From an uncultured Caulobacterales bacterium (GTDB lineage: Bacteria; Pseudomonadota; Alphaproteobacteria; Caulobacterales; Caulobacteraceae), in assembly GCA_903903715.1 (NCBI GenBank), contig CAIUZX010000493.1:1-5040 (forward strand): a stretch of 5,040 nucleotides of DNA. The letters are read 5' to 3'. The notes below the pieces were generated by a model. The model saw nothing but the letters and a program-made list of their open reading frames with translations, was not told where the DNA came from and made no database searches. Below, in pieces: positions 1 to 5,040 of the stretch. Position numbers and translations under genes: made by a program. The first letter of the stretch is position 1, and every line of letters begins with the position of its first letter.

Positions 1-620
1 AAGGTCATGGCGGTGTAGGTCTCCACCGAGCCGATGCCAGAGATGCAGGAGACGGAGGCCACAACAATCACGTCGTCCCGCTCCAGCTCCGCCCGGGTGG
101 CGGCGTGGCGCATCCGGTCGATCTGCTCGTTGATGGAGCTGTCCTTCTCGATGAAGGTGTCGGTCCGCGGCACATAGGCCTCGGGCTGGTAGTAGTCGTA
201 GTAGGAGACGAAGTACTCCACGGCGTTGTCCGGGAAGAAGGACTTGAACTCCCCGTAGAGCTGGGCGGCGAGGGTCTTGTTAGGGGCCAAAACGAGGGCC
301 GGGCGCTGGGTGGCCTCGATCAGCTTGGCCATGGTGAAGGTCTTGCCGGAGCCTGTGACCCCCAGGAGGACCTGATCGGTCTCGCCGTTCTCGATGCCCT
401 CGGTCAGCTCGCCGATGGCCCGCGGCTGGTCGCCGGCGGGGGAGTAGTTGGAGACGAGCTTGAACCGGCGCCCGCCCTCGGACTTTTCCGGTCGCTTGGG
501 CCGGTGGGGTGTCCACAGGGCGGCGCCGCCCAAAGCGACATCGGGAATCAGGTCGAGGGCGAAGGCCTGGGCGGCCTCTTCAACGCCCGTCGCGGGGCCG
601 CTGGCGGCGGAACGTGTCAT
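1..620 (-). CDS. uvrB: UvrABC system protein B, N-terminal part (runs off the window)
   Basis: This is the nucleotide-excision-repair helicase-like subunit. With UvrA it scans for and verifies bulky DNA lesions, then recruits UvrC for incision, in the cytoplasm. 206 codons are visible; the rest lies beyond base 1. The Walker A motif GVTGSGKT is at residues 87-94, followed by LAPNKTLAAQLYGE (111-124). The damage-probing beta-hairpin region YFVSYYDYYQPEAYVP is at 136-151, then TDTFIEKD (153-160) and VVASVSC (186-192). Residues 1-52 form an extension absent from E. coli UvrB; alphaproteobacterial UvrBs often have one. The ATG at 620 was chosen because no in-frame ATG lies between it and the conserved core (only a TTG at codon 30), and no in-frame ATG lies just upstream. 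No clear Shine-Dalgarno precedes it. Ser194 stands where most UvrBs have Tyr (CIYG). A LexA-type box overlaps the start, so SOS control is likely. The family assignment is secure. Confidence 0.97.
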   Translation of the reverse strand, partial: MTRSAASGPATGVEEAAQAFALDLIPDVALGGAALWTPHRPKRPEKSEGGRRFKLVSNYSPAGDQPRAIGELTEGIENGETDQVLLGVTGSGKTFTMAKLIEATQRPALVLAPNKTLAAQLYGEFKSFFPDNAVEYFVSYYDYYQPEAYVPRTDTFIEKDSSINEQIDRMRHAATRAELERDDVIVVASVSCISGIGSVETYTAMT

Positions 621-624
621 GAAC
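610..624 (-). promoter_or_regulatory. Candidate LexA (SOS) operator GTTC-N7-GTTC at the uvrB start
   Basis: On the minus strand the sequence reads GTTC-ATGACAC-GTTC, matching all eight defined bases of the alphaproteobacterial LexA box. The uvrB ATG is the first three bases of the spacer. A repressor bound here would cover the transcript start or the initiation region if transcription begins a few bases upstream. uvr genes are classical SOS members, so motif and gene function agree. The site is seen directly; binding is inferred. Confidence 0.7.
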
Positions 625-630
625 AGAAAC

Positions 631-636
631 CATATA
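631..636 (-). promoter_or_regulatory. Weak candidate -10 element for uvrB
   Basis: On the minus strand TATATG lies about 11 nt before the uvrB ATG, in the most AT-rich stretch of the spacer. If used, transcription would start within a few bases of the start codon, giving a nearly leaderless mRNA. That would explain the absent Shine-Dalgarno and place the LexA-type box on the start site. No convincing -35 is seen at 16-18 nt, so this is tentative. Confidence 0.3.
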
Positions 637-682
637 GTTTGTCAGGGAAAAGTGGAGTCCCGGTTTTCCCGAATAGACAAAC
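637..682 (-). repeat. Interrupted inverted repeat in the uvrB upstream region
   Basis: Two nested arm pairs can be seen. On the plus strand GTTTGTC (637-643) pairs with GACAAAC (676-682), and GGGAAAA (645-651) pairs with TTTTCCC (664-670). The bulge between them is asymmetric (1 nt against 5 nt) and the central loop is 12 nt. The loop carries a GAGTC site (655-659) of the GANTC type methylated by CcrM in Caulobacter and relatives. The structure sits just upstream of the candidate uvrB -10. It could be a protein-binding site or an RNA hairpin if transcripts from yidC read through. Function is unknown. Confidence 0.55.
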
Positions 683-698
683 GGCAAATGAAATGCTC

Positions 699-733
699 GA
701 GCCCTTCAGGTTCCAATGGAACCTGAAGGGCTC
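699..733 (-). terminator. Perfect 16-bp hairpin after yidC, candidate terminator
   Basis: The arms GAGCCCTTCAGGTTCC (699-714) and GGAACCTGAAGGGCTC (718-733) are exact reverse complements around a 3-nt AAT loop. It is 47 bp past the yidC stop and 78 bp before uvrB. On the minus strand it is followed, after a few bases, by only a loose T-rich stretch (ATTTCATTTG) and not a clean T-run, so termination strength is uncertain. Because the stem is symmetric, it could also act on plus-strand transcripts or be a dispersed palindromic element. Confidence 0.55.
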
Positions 734-739
734 AGGGCG

Positions 740-754
740 TTCAGAGGTTCCAAT
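740..754. repeat. Imperfect direct copy of the hairpin arm
   Basis: TTCAGAGGTTCCAAT (740-754) repeats TTCAGGTTCCAAT of the hairpin arm (705-717) with two extra bases (AG). It lies between the yidC stop and the perfect hairpin. It looks like a decayed or partial duplication of that arm; no function can be assigned. Confidence 0.45.
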
Positions 755-780
755 ACCAGAGGGTCCCGCCAGACTCCTGA

Positions 781-2568
781 TCAGGCGGCCTTCTTCAGCG
801 CCGTCCCGGTCTTGCCGGTGACGCGGGCGATAAGGTCGTCGATGGGGTTGTCCGCCCCGGCGCGGTGCATGATCACATACTGCTGCAGCACGGTCAGGGC
901 GCCGCTCCAGGCCCAGTAGACGAGCAGGCCGGACGGGGTCTGCGCCATCATGAAGGTGAACATGATCGGCATCATCTGGTAGACGATCTTCTGGTTCGGG
1001 TCGGAGCTGGCCGGCGGCGCCATCGAGGTGGAGAGCCACTGGGTGAACCCATAGAGCAGCGGCCAGACGCCGATGTGCAGGAAGCCGCCCAGAATGCCGC
1101 CGATCAGCGGAGTGTGCCCCGGATCCCAGGGGATCAGGCCAAACAGGTTGAGGAACGTCGTCGGGTCGGGGGCGGACAGGTCGTGGATCCAGCCGAAGAA
1201 GGGCGCCTGACGCAGCTCTGACGACACAGTCAGCACCTTGGTCAGGGCGTAGAGAATGGGGATCTGGAACAGGATGGGCAGACAGCCCGCCAGGGGGTTC
1301 ACCTTTTCCTGCTGGTACAGAAGCATGGTTTCCTGCTGCGCCTTGGCCGGATCCTTCTCGTACTTCTTCTTGATCTCCTCCATCTTCGGCTGCAGCTTCT
1401 TCATCTTCGAGGCGGATTCAAAGCTGCGGTTGGCCAGGGGGAAGAGGGCCAGACGCACCACCAGGGTCATCATCAGGATGGCCACGCCCCAGTTTCCGGT
1501 CACGCCGTGGAAGGTGGTGAGCAGGCTGAACACCGGGCGGGTGATGAACCAAAGATTGCCCCAGTCCACCGCATTGTCCGCGAAGTTCGGCACGCCGAGG
1601 TCGCGCTCATAACCCTTCAGGAGCTCGACCCGCTTGGCGCCGGCGAACAGGCGCCGGGTCTCGGTCAGGCGGCCGCCCGGGGCGATCTTGCGGGTCTGGC
1701 CTTGATAGATGGCCTCGTACACATCCACGCCGTTGGAGGTGGAGATGCGAAAACCGCCCTTCACCGGTTCGGACTGTTCTGGAATCACCGCCGCCAGCCA
1801 GTACTTGTCGGTCAGACCCGTCCAGCCGCCATTGTCGCTGATGTTGGTGTCGCCCTTTTCCTTCCAGTCCTTGAAGGCCTGGATGCGAAGTTCGTGCTTT
1901 TCGCCCAGCGCTGCGACGCCGCCTTCGTGGATCAGCGGGTTGGGATTCAGGACCGGTTTGCCCTGATGCTGCACCGAGCCGTAGGGGACGATAGCCACCG
2001 GCGCCGCCGAGTTGTTCTCGACCTGCTCGGTGACCGTGAACATGAAGTGATCGTCGACGGAGATGGTGCGGCTGAAGACCAGGCCCTGTCCGCCGTCAAA
2101 GGTGAGCGTAACCGGCTTGCCGGGGCTGAGCACGTCGCCCGCGGTCTTCGTCCAGAGGCTGGCGGAGGTCGGGGCGTTCGCCGCGCCCGACCAGCCGAAC
2201 TCGGCGAAATAGGCCTGCTGCGCGCCTTCGGGGCGGAACAGCTCGACCTTGGGCGAGCCCTTGGCCGTGGTGACGGGGTACTGCTCGAGATAGAGGTCGT
2301 CGATCCGCGCGCCGCGCAGGGAGATCGAGCCCTTCAGCGCCGGGGTGTCGATGGCCACGCGGGGGGTGGTCTTCAGCGCCTCTTCGCGGGTCGCCACCTT
2401 GGGCGGCTCGGGCATGGCGGCGACCTGGGCGGCGGCCGTGCGCTGGCGGGCGACCTCCTGCAAGTGCCGCTTCTGGGCCGGCTCCAACACAAACATATTG
2501 TAGGCCAGCAGCATCAACATGGCGATCACGGCGAAAGCGATCGTGTTGCGAGAGTTCTCTTGATCCAT
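781..2568 (-). CDS. yidC: Membrane protein insertase YidC (Oxa1 family)
   Basis: YidC inserts and folds inner-membrane proteins, alone or with SecYEG. The 595-residue length is normal for the Gram-negative form. An N-terminal transmembrane anchor (about 9-28) is followed by a large periplasmic P1 beta-domain (about 30-340). The conserved Oxa1 core has TM2 about 358-380 and a charged cytoplasmic loop with coiled-coil character (383-421, rich in Lys/Glu). NPLAGCLPILFQIPI is at 424-438, with further transmembrane segments near 490-510, 530-543 and 548-565. Arg372 in LVVRLALFPL matches the hydrophilic-groove arginine of the family. The C-terminal tail is basic, as expected for ribosome contact. 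The start MDQENSRN is typical of alphaproteobacterial YidC; the ATG shares its A with an upstream TGA, and no strong Shine-Dalgarno is seen. The usual neighbours rnpA/yidD and engB are not adjacent. Identification is secure. Confidence 0.97.
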   Translation of the reverse strand: MDQENSRNTIAFAVIAMLMLLAYNMFVLEPAQKRHLQEVARQRTAAAQVAAMPEPPKVATREEALKTTPRVAIDTPALKGSISLRGARIDDLYLEQYPVTTAKGSPKVELFRPEGAQQAYFAEFGWSGAANAPTSASLWTKTAGDVLSPGKPVTLTFDGGQGLVFSRTISVDDHFMFTVTEQVENNSAAPVAIVPYGSVQHQGKPVLNPNPLIHEGGVAALGEKHELRIQAFKDWKEKGDTNISDNGGWTGLTDKYWLAAVIPEQSEPVKGGFRISTSNGVDVYEAIYQGQTRKIAPGGRLTETRRLFAGAKRVELLKGYERDLGVPNFADNAVDWGNLWFITRPVFSLLTTFHGVTGNWGVAILMMTLVVRLALFPLANRSFESASKMKKLQPKMEEIKKKYEKDPAKAQQETMLLYQQEKVNPLAGCLPILFQIPILYALTKVLTVSSELRQAPFFGWIHDLSAPDPTTFLNLFGLIPWDPGHTPLIGGILGGFLHIGVWPLLYGFTQWLSTSMAPPASSDPNQKIVYQMMPIMFTFMMAQTPSGLLVYWAWSGALTVLQQYVIMHRAGADNPIDDLIARVTGKTGTALKKAA

Positions 2569-2712
2569 CAGGCTGTGCGGCTCAGGGCTTTGGGGAGGAC
2601 AGAAGGGGGCGGCGCCAGGCGTTTGCGCCCCTTGTCGAGACCCCGCTTATCCGCGTCCTTGAGGGGGGCGTCAAGCGAGCCCTCGACGAGGGTCGGCGGG
2701 CTTGAAGCCTGA
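2568..2712 (-). other. Start-less open frame ending on the yidC ATG; possible gene remnant
   Basis: In the minus-strand spacer before yidC one frame stays open for about 55 codons, beginning inside the end of the methyltransferase gene, and stops at a TGA that overlaps the yidC ATG by one base (TGATG). It contains no ATG, GTG or TTG. Its product would end in a basic, proline-containing tail (DKGRKRLAPPPSVLPKALSR). The other two frames are closed early. This could be the tail of a former upstream gene (yidC is often preceded by rnpA and yidD) left after a rearrangement, or simply a GC-driven open frame. I do not recognise the sequence as either RnpA or YidD. Confidence 0.25.
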
Positions 2713-2721
2713 TCAGGCCTT
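2705..2721 (-). repeat. Palindrome at the methyltransferase stop codon
   Basis: GCCTGATCAGGC (2707-2718) is a perfect 12-bp palindrome containing the TGA stop. With one bulged G it extends by a flanking GAA/TTC pairing on the minus strand. No T-run follows it, so it is a poor intrinsic terminator, and read-through into yidC is possible. Confidence 0.4.
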
Positions 2722-3471
2722 CGGCTTGCGGAACTTCAGGATGAAGGTGTCTGTGTGGCCCCGCACCTCGCCCTTGAAGACGTTCAGGCTGTGGTCGTCC
2801 TTGGGGTTCGCCAGCGCCTGCGACGCCGATTCGAGAACAAAGCCCGCGGCCTGGACTTCAGACTTCACGGTTTCGATGTCGATGCGGTGCAGACTTTCGG
2901 TGTCCCGCAGGGCCGAGCCGGTGGCGGCGCGGTGGTCGATGATGATGTAGGCGCCGCCCGGCTTCAGCGCCTTGAAGATCGCGGCGTTGACCTTGGCGAC
3001 GTCCGCCGGGCCCATGAAGCTGTCGTGCAGGTCGTGGTAGTTCCACGAGGTCCAGACGAGATCGAGGGGGTCCGGCGTCGCAAAGGCGTTCACCGACGGG
3101 GTCAGCACCACGACATTGTGATGGTCCGGCTGCAGGGCGGCGACCCCGTCCGTGGCGCGCGGGCCGAACTTCAGGAACTCGGACGGCACCACGGCGAAGA
3201 CCTTGCCGGACGGTCCGACGATATCGCTGAAGAGGATGGTGTAGTACCCCGCGCCCGGCATCAGGTCAGCGACCTTTTGACCGGCCTTCACATCGGCGTA
3301 GCCAAGGACTTCGGCGGTCTTGCGGCTCTGGTCCAGCTCGAGCGCCTTGGCGGGCCGCGCCTTGTCGGCCAGGGCCTTCGAGATCTCGGCGGGTCCGGCG
3401 AAGCTCGCCGTGGCCAGGCCGCAGGTCAGGGCGGCGGCGAGGCCGGCGAGGAGATGTGTCTTCAGGCGCAT
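2713..3471 (-). CDS. Secreted class I SAM-methyltransferase-like protein (COG4798-type)
   Basis: A 252-residue protein with a Sec signal peptide (basic MRLK, hydrophobic core 7-22, likely cleavage after Ala25 in SFA-GPA), so probably periplasmic. The mature part has a class I methyltransferase fold. The SAM-binding motif I is VADLMPGAGYYT (67-78) and an acidic beta-strand region is DLVWTSWNYHDLHD (137-150). LKPGGAYIIIDHRA (169-182) matches the family's 'LKPGG' strand. It resembles the exported predicted methyltransferases of COG4798, found in Caulobacter- and Xanthomonas-like bacteria; no substrate is established that I know of. Cys17 is not in a good lipobox (Thr at -1). The ATG at 3471 was chosen over longer in-frame starts because GAAGGA lies 7 nt upstream and the signal peptide begins here. 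The etfA terminator and its own -10 suggest separate transcription. Family confident, role unknown. Confidence 0.85.
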   Translation of the reverse strand: MRLKTHLLAGLAAALTCGLATASFAGPAEISKALADKARPAKALELDQSRKTAEVLGYADVKAGQKVADLMPGAGYYTILFSDIVGPSGKVFAVVPSEFLKFGPRATDGVAALQPDHHNVVVLTPSVNAFATPDPLDLVWTSWNYHDLHDSFMGPADVAKVNAAIFKALKPGGAYIIIDHRAATGSALRDTESLHRIDIETVKSEVQAAGFVLESASQALANPKDDHSLNVFKGEVRGHTDTFILKFRKPKA

Positions 3472-3478
3472 GCGCGGA

Positions 3479-3484
3479 TCCTTC
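3479..3484 (-). promoter_or_regulatory. Ribosome binding site deciding the methyltransferase start
   Basis: GAAGGA on the minus strand, 7 nt before the ATG at 3471. It supports this start over the in-frame ATGs at 3597 and 3690, which would add an implausible leader before a good signal peptide. Confidence 0.7.
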
Positions 3485-3595
3485 GGGTCACGGCGGTTTT
3501 CCGATGCTGCGGACGTCGGCTCGTCGCAGAAAACGTCTTGAACATATGGGGTTTGAGCCACATCCGACCGTTCTGGATGTCGCTCAGGGACCAGC

Positions 3596-3601
3596 ATTAT
3601 A
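3596..3601 (-). promoter_or_regulatory. Candidate -10 element for the methyltransferase gene
   Basis: A consensus TATAAT on the minus strand, inside CCTATATAATGC. It stands out in GC-rich DNA and lies downstream of the etfA terminator. A start near 3589 would leave a leader of about 118 nt. No good -35 is seen at 16-18 nt, so the promoter type is uncertain. Confidence 0.45.
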
Positions 3602-3640
3602 TAGGCTGCGTCGAACAGGGTGGAAAGGCGCAGACCGCGC

Positions 3641-3680
3641 CACAAAAGCAACACCCCCGGGACCAAAGATCCCGAGGGTG
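3641..3680 (-). terminator. Intrinsic terminator of the etfB-etfA operon
   Basis: On the minus strand CACCCTCGGGA (3680-3670) pairs with TCCCGGGGGTG (3662-3652): 11 pairs with one T-G wobble and a 7-nt loop. It is followed by TTGCTTTTGTG (3651-3641). It begins about 28 bp past the etfA stop. Strong GC stem, short loop and T-rich tail are all as expected for Rho-independent termination. Confidence 0.85.
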
Positions 3681-3708
3681 CTGACAACATCAGAAATGAA
3701 GGACCGGA

Positions 3709-4656
3709 TTACTTCCCGATCTTGGTCAGTTCTTCCATCAGTTCCGGCACGGCGGTCTTATAGTCCGCCACCAGACAGTAGTCCGCGACCTGGAAGATCG
3801 GCGCGTCGGCGTCCTTGTTGATGGCCACGATGACCTGTGAGTCCTTCATGCCGGCGAGGTGTTGGATCGCGCCGGAGATGCCGATGGCGACATAGAGATC
3901 CGGCGCCACGACCTTGCCGGTCTGGCCGACCTGATAGTCGTTCGGGGCGTAGCCCGCGTCGACCGCGGCGCGGCTCGCGCCCACCGCAGCGCCCAGCTTG
4001 TCCGCCAGGGGCTCGATCACCCGCTGGAACTCTTCGGCCGAACCCAGGGCCCGACCACCGGACACGACGATCTTGGCGCCCGCAAGTTCCGGACGATCCG
4101 ACTTGACCACCTCTTCGGAGATGAACGCCGCCGCCCGGCCCGCAGATCCGGGGACGGAGGCCGCTTCCACCGAAGCCGAGCCGCCGCCCGCCGCCGCCTT
4201 GAAGGCCGTGGCGCGAACGGTGACGACGAGCTTGGCGTCCGAGGACTTCACCGTCTCCAGCGCATTGCCGGCATAGATCGGGCGAACGAAGGTCTTGGGA
4301 CCTTCGACCGAGATCACGTCGGTGATCTGGGAGACGTCGAGCTTGGCCGCGATCCGGGGGGCGAAGTTCTTGCCCGTGGAGGTCGCAGGCGTGAGGATCG
4401 CCTCATAGCCGCCGGCGAGGCCGACCACGAGGTCGGTGACCGCTTCGGCGAGGCCTTGAGCCAGGCTGTCGCTCTCGGCGGTGAGCACCTTGCGCACGCC
4501 GGAGATGGCGGCGGCGGAGGCGGCGGCGCCCGCGACGCCCTTGCCCATCACCAGGACGTCAACGTCCGGGGAGATGGCGAGGGCCGCCGTGACGGTCTTG
4601 CCCGTGGTTTCACGCACCATTGCGCCGTCGTGATCGGCGATGACAAGAACGGCCAT
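3709..4656 (-). CDS. etfA: Electron transfer flavoprotein subunit alpha (FAD-binding)
   Basis: The alpha subunit of the soluble ETF heterodimer. It binds FAD, accepts electrons from acyl-CoA and related dehydrogenases and passes them to ETF:ubiquinone oxidoreductase. The 315-residue length is normal for the type. The N-terminal alpha/beta domain spans about 1-190 (AVLVIADHDG at the start, ATSTGKNFAPRIAAKL 91-106). The C-terminal FAD domain spans about 191-315. Its FAD-contact motifs are SGGRALGS (199-206), VGASRAAVDAGY (225-236), QVGQTGKVVAPDLYVAIGIS (242-261), SGAIQHLAGM (261-270) and AINKDADAPIFQVADY (278-293). Two minor oddities lie at the end: Cys294 replaces the usual Gly of ADYGLVAD, and Tyr-Lys (299-300) follows where Leu-Phe is common. 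The ATG overlaps the etfB TGA by one base, implying translational coupling. Identification is secure. Confidence 0.97.
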   Translation of the reverse strand: MAVLVIADHDGAMVRETTGKTVTAALAISPDVDVLVMGKGVAGAAASAAAISGVRKVLTAESDSLAQGLAEAVTDLVVGLAGGYEAILTPATSTGKNFAPRIAAKLDVSQITDVISVEGPKTFVRPIYAGNALETVKSSDAKLVVTVRATAFKAAAGGGSASVEAASVPGSAGRAAAFISEEVVKSDRPELAGAKIVVSGGRALGSAEEFQRVIEPLADKLGAAVGASRAAVDAGYAPNDYQVGQTGKVVAPDLYVAIGISGAIQHLAGMKDSQVIVAINKDADAPIFQVADYCLVADYKTAVPELMEELTKIGK

Positions 4657-5040
4657 CAGAGGACCCCCGCTTCATTCTTGAGCTTGGACACGAGATCGGC
4701 GACCGTCTCGACCTTCACGCCGCCCTGGCGCTTCGGCGGCTCGGTGACCTTGAGCACGGTGAGGCGATTAGCGACGTCGACGCCGTAGTCGCCGACGGAC
4801 TTGACGTCGATCGGCTTCTTTTTGGCCTTCATGATGTTGGGCAGAGACGCATAGCGCGGCTCGTTCAGGCGCAGGTCCGCCGTGATGACGGCCGGGAGCG
4901 CGACCGACAGGGTCTGCAGACCGCCGTCGACTTCGCGGGTCACGGTGGCCGTCTCGCCGGCGATCTCGATCTTGGAGGCGAAGGTCGCCTGCGGCCAGTC
5001 GAGGAGGGCGGCCAGCATCTGACCGACGGCGTTGTTGTCC
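4656..5040 (-). CDS. etfB: Electron transfer flavoprotein subunit beta, C-terminal half (start outside the window)
   Basis: The beta subunit of ETF, which binds AMP structurally and docks onto partner dehydrogenases. About 128 codons are visible, roughly half of the usual 250 or so residues. The frame continues through the window edge (DNNAVGQMLAALL), so the ATG at 5018 is internal, not a start. The hallmark is ADLRLNEPRYASLPN followed by IMKAKKKPID (about 4803-4878). This is the ETF-beta recognition loop, whose leucine anchors partner dehydrogenases and whose lysines are methylated in mammals. The end GVKVETVADLVSKLKNEAGVL closely matches the mitochondrial protein. The TGA stop shares a base with the etfA ATG (TGATG). 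The gene belongs to one operon with etfA that ends at the terminator near 3660. Confidence 0.97.
   Translation of the reverse strand, partial: DNNAVGQMLAALLDWPQATFASKIEIAGETATVTREVDGGLQTLSVALPAVITADLRLNEPRYASLPNIMKAKKKPIDVKSVGDYGVDVANRLTVLKVTEPPKRQGGVKVETVADLVSKLKNEAGVL

Noticed and set aside
105..821. Plus-strand open frame across the uvrB start and the yidC-uvrB spacer
   Set aside because: It is antisense to UvrB codons with perfect family motifs and runs through the hairpins; no domain is visible.
2680..2692. Small hairpin CCCTC-GAC-GAGGG before yidC as a terminator
   Set aside because: Only a 5-bp stem and no T-run follows on either strand.
1507..2712. Long plus-strand open frame opposite yidC
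   Set aside because: It lies antisense to a clearly conserved gene. Its product is low-complexity, rich in Gly, Arg, Leu and Val, with no recognisable domain; it is a GC-rich shadow.
3420..3423. Lipoprotein signal at Cys17 of the methyltransferase
   Set aside because: The residues before Cys are Ala-Leu-Thr, a poor lipobox, whereas SFA-GPA fits signal peptidase I.
2713..3471. Methyltransferase as the ETF-beta lysine methyltransferase because it neighbours etfBA
   Set aside because: It has a signal peptide, while ETF is cytoplasmic, and a terminator separates it from the etf operon. The sequence resembles COG4798 rather than ETFBKMT.
2755..3684. Long plus-strand open frame opposite the methyltransferase
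   Set aside because: Antisense to a gene with signal peptide, Shine-Dalgarno and domain motifs; the product has no family features.
2713..3690. Longer methyltransferase start (325 residues)
   Set aside because: The extension would run through the etfA terminator and the candidate promoter, and bury a good signal peptide internally. The ATG at 3471 has a proper Shine-Dalgarno.
3859..4788. Long plus-strand open frame opposite etfA/etfB
   Set aside because: Antisense to strongly conserved ETF genes; Arg/Gly/Asp-rich shadow translation.

Overview
The window is GC-rich and every gene I can support lies on the minus strand. Protein character points to an alphaproteobacterium, most likely of the Caulobacterales type. 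UvrB carries an N-terminal extension of about 50 residues before its helicase core, EtfB and EtfA are close to the mitochondrial/alphaproteobacterial type, and the uvrB start overlaps a perfect GTTC-N7-GTTC motif, the LexA box of alphaproteobacteria. The genus cannot be fixed from this sequence alone.

Reading in the direction of transcription (from high to low coordinates), the layout is as follows. (1) The C-terminal half of etfB (5040-4656) is joined by a 1-nt stop/start overlap to complete etfA (4656-3709); together they encode the electron transfer flavoprotein. (2) A good intrinsic terminator (3680-3641) ends the etf operon. (3) A 237-bp spacer holds this terminator, a candidate promoter (-10 TATAAT) and a Shine-Dalgarno site for a secreted SAM-methyltransferase-like protein (3471-2713). 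(4) A 144-bp spacer contains a start-less open frame that ends by overlapping the next start codon. (5) yidC (2568-781) encodes the inner-membrane protein insertase. (6) A 160-bp spacer is rich in inverted repeats. (7) The first 206 codons of uvrB (620-1) encode the nucleotide-excision-repair helicase subunit and run off the window.

The genes belong to unrelated housekeeping processes: fatty-acid/amino-acid electron transfer, membrane protein biogenesis and DNA repair. Only etfB-etfA is clearly one functional operon. yidC is notable for lacking its common alphaproteobacterial neighbours (rpmH-rnpA-yidD upstream, the GTPase gene engB/yihA downstream), so this locus looks rearranged relative to that cluster.

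I see no mobile element, CRISPR array, RNA gene or convincing new system. The most informative non-coding signals are the LexA-type operator on uvrB and the inverted repeats between yidC and uvrB. The long plus-strand open frames opposite etfA, the methyltransferase and yidC are GC-driven shadows.
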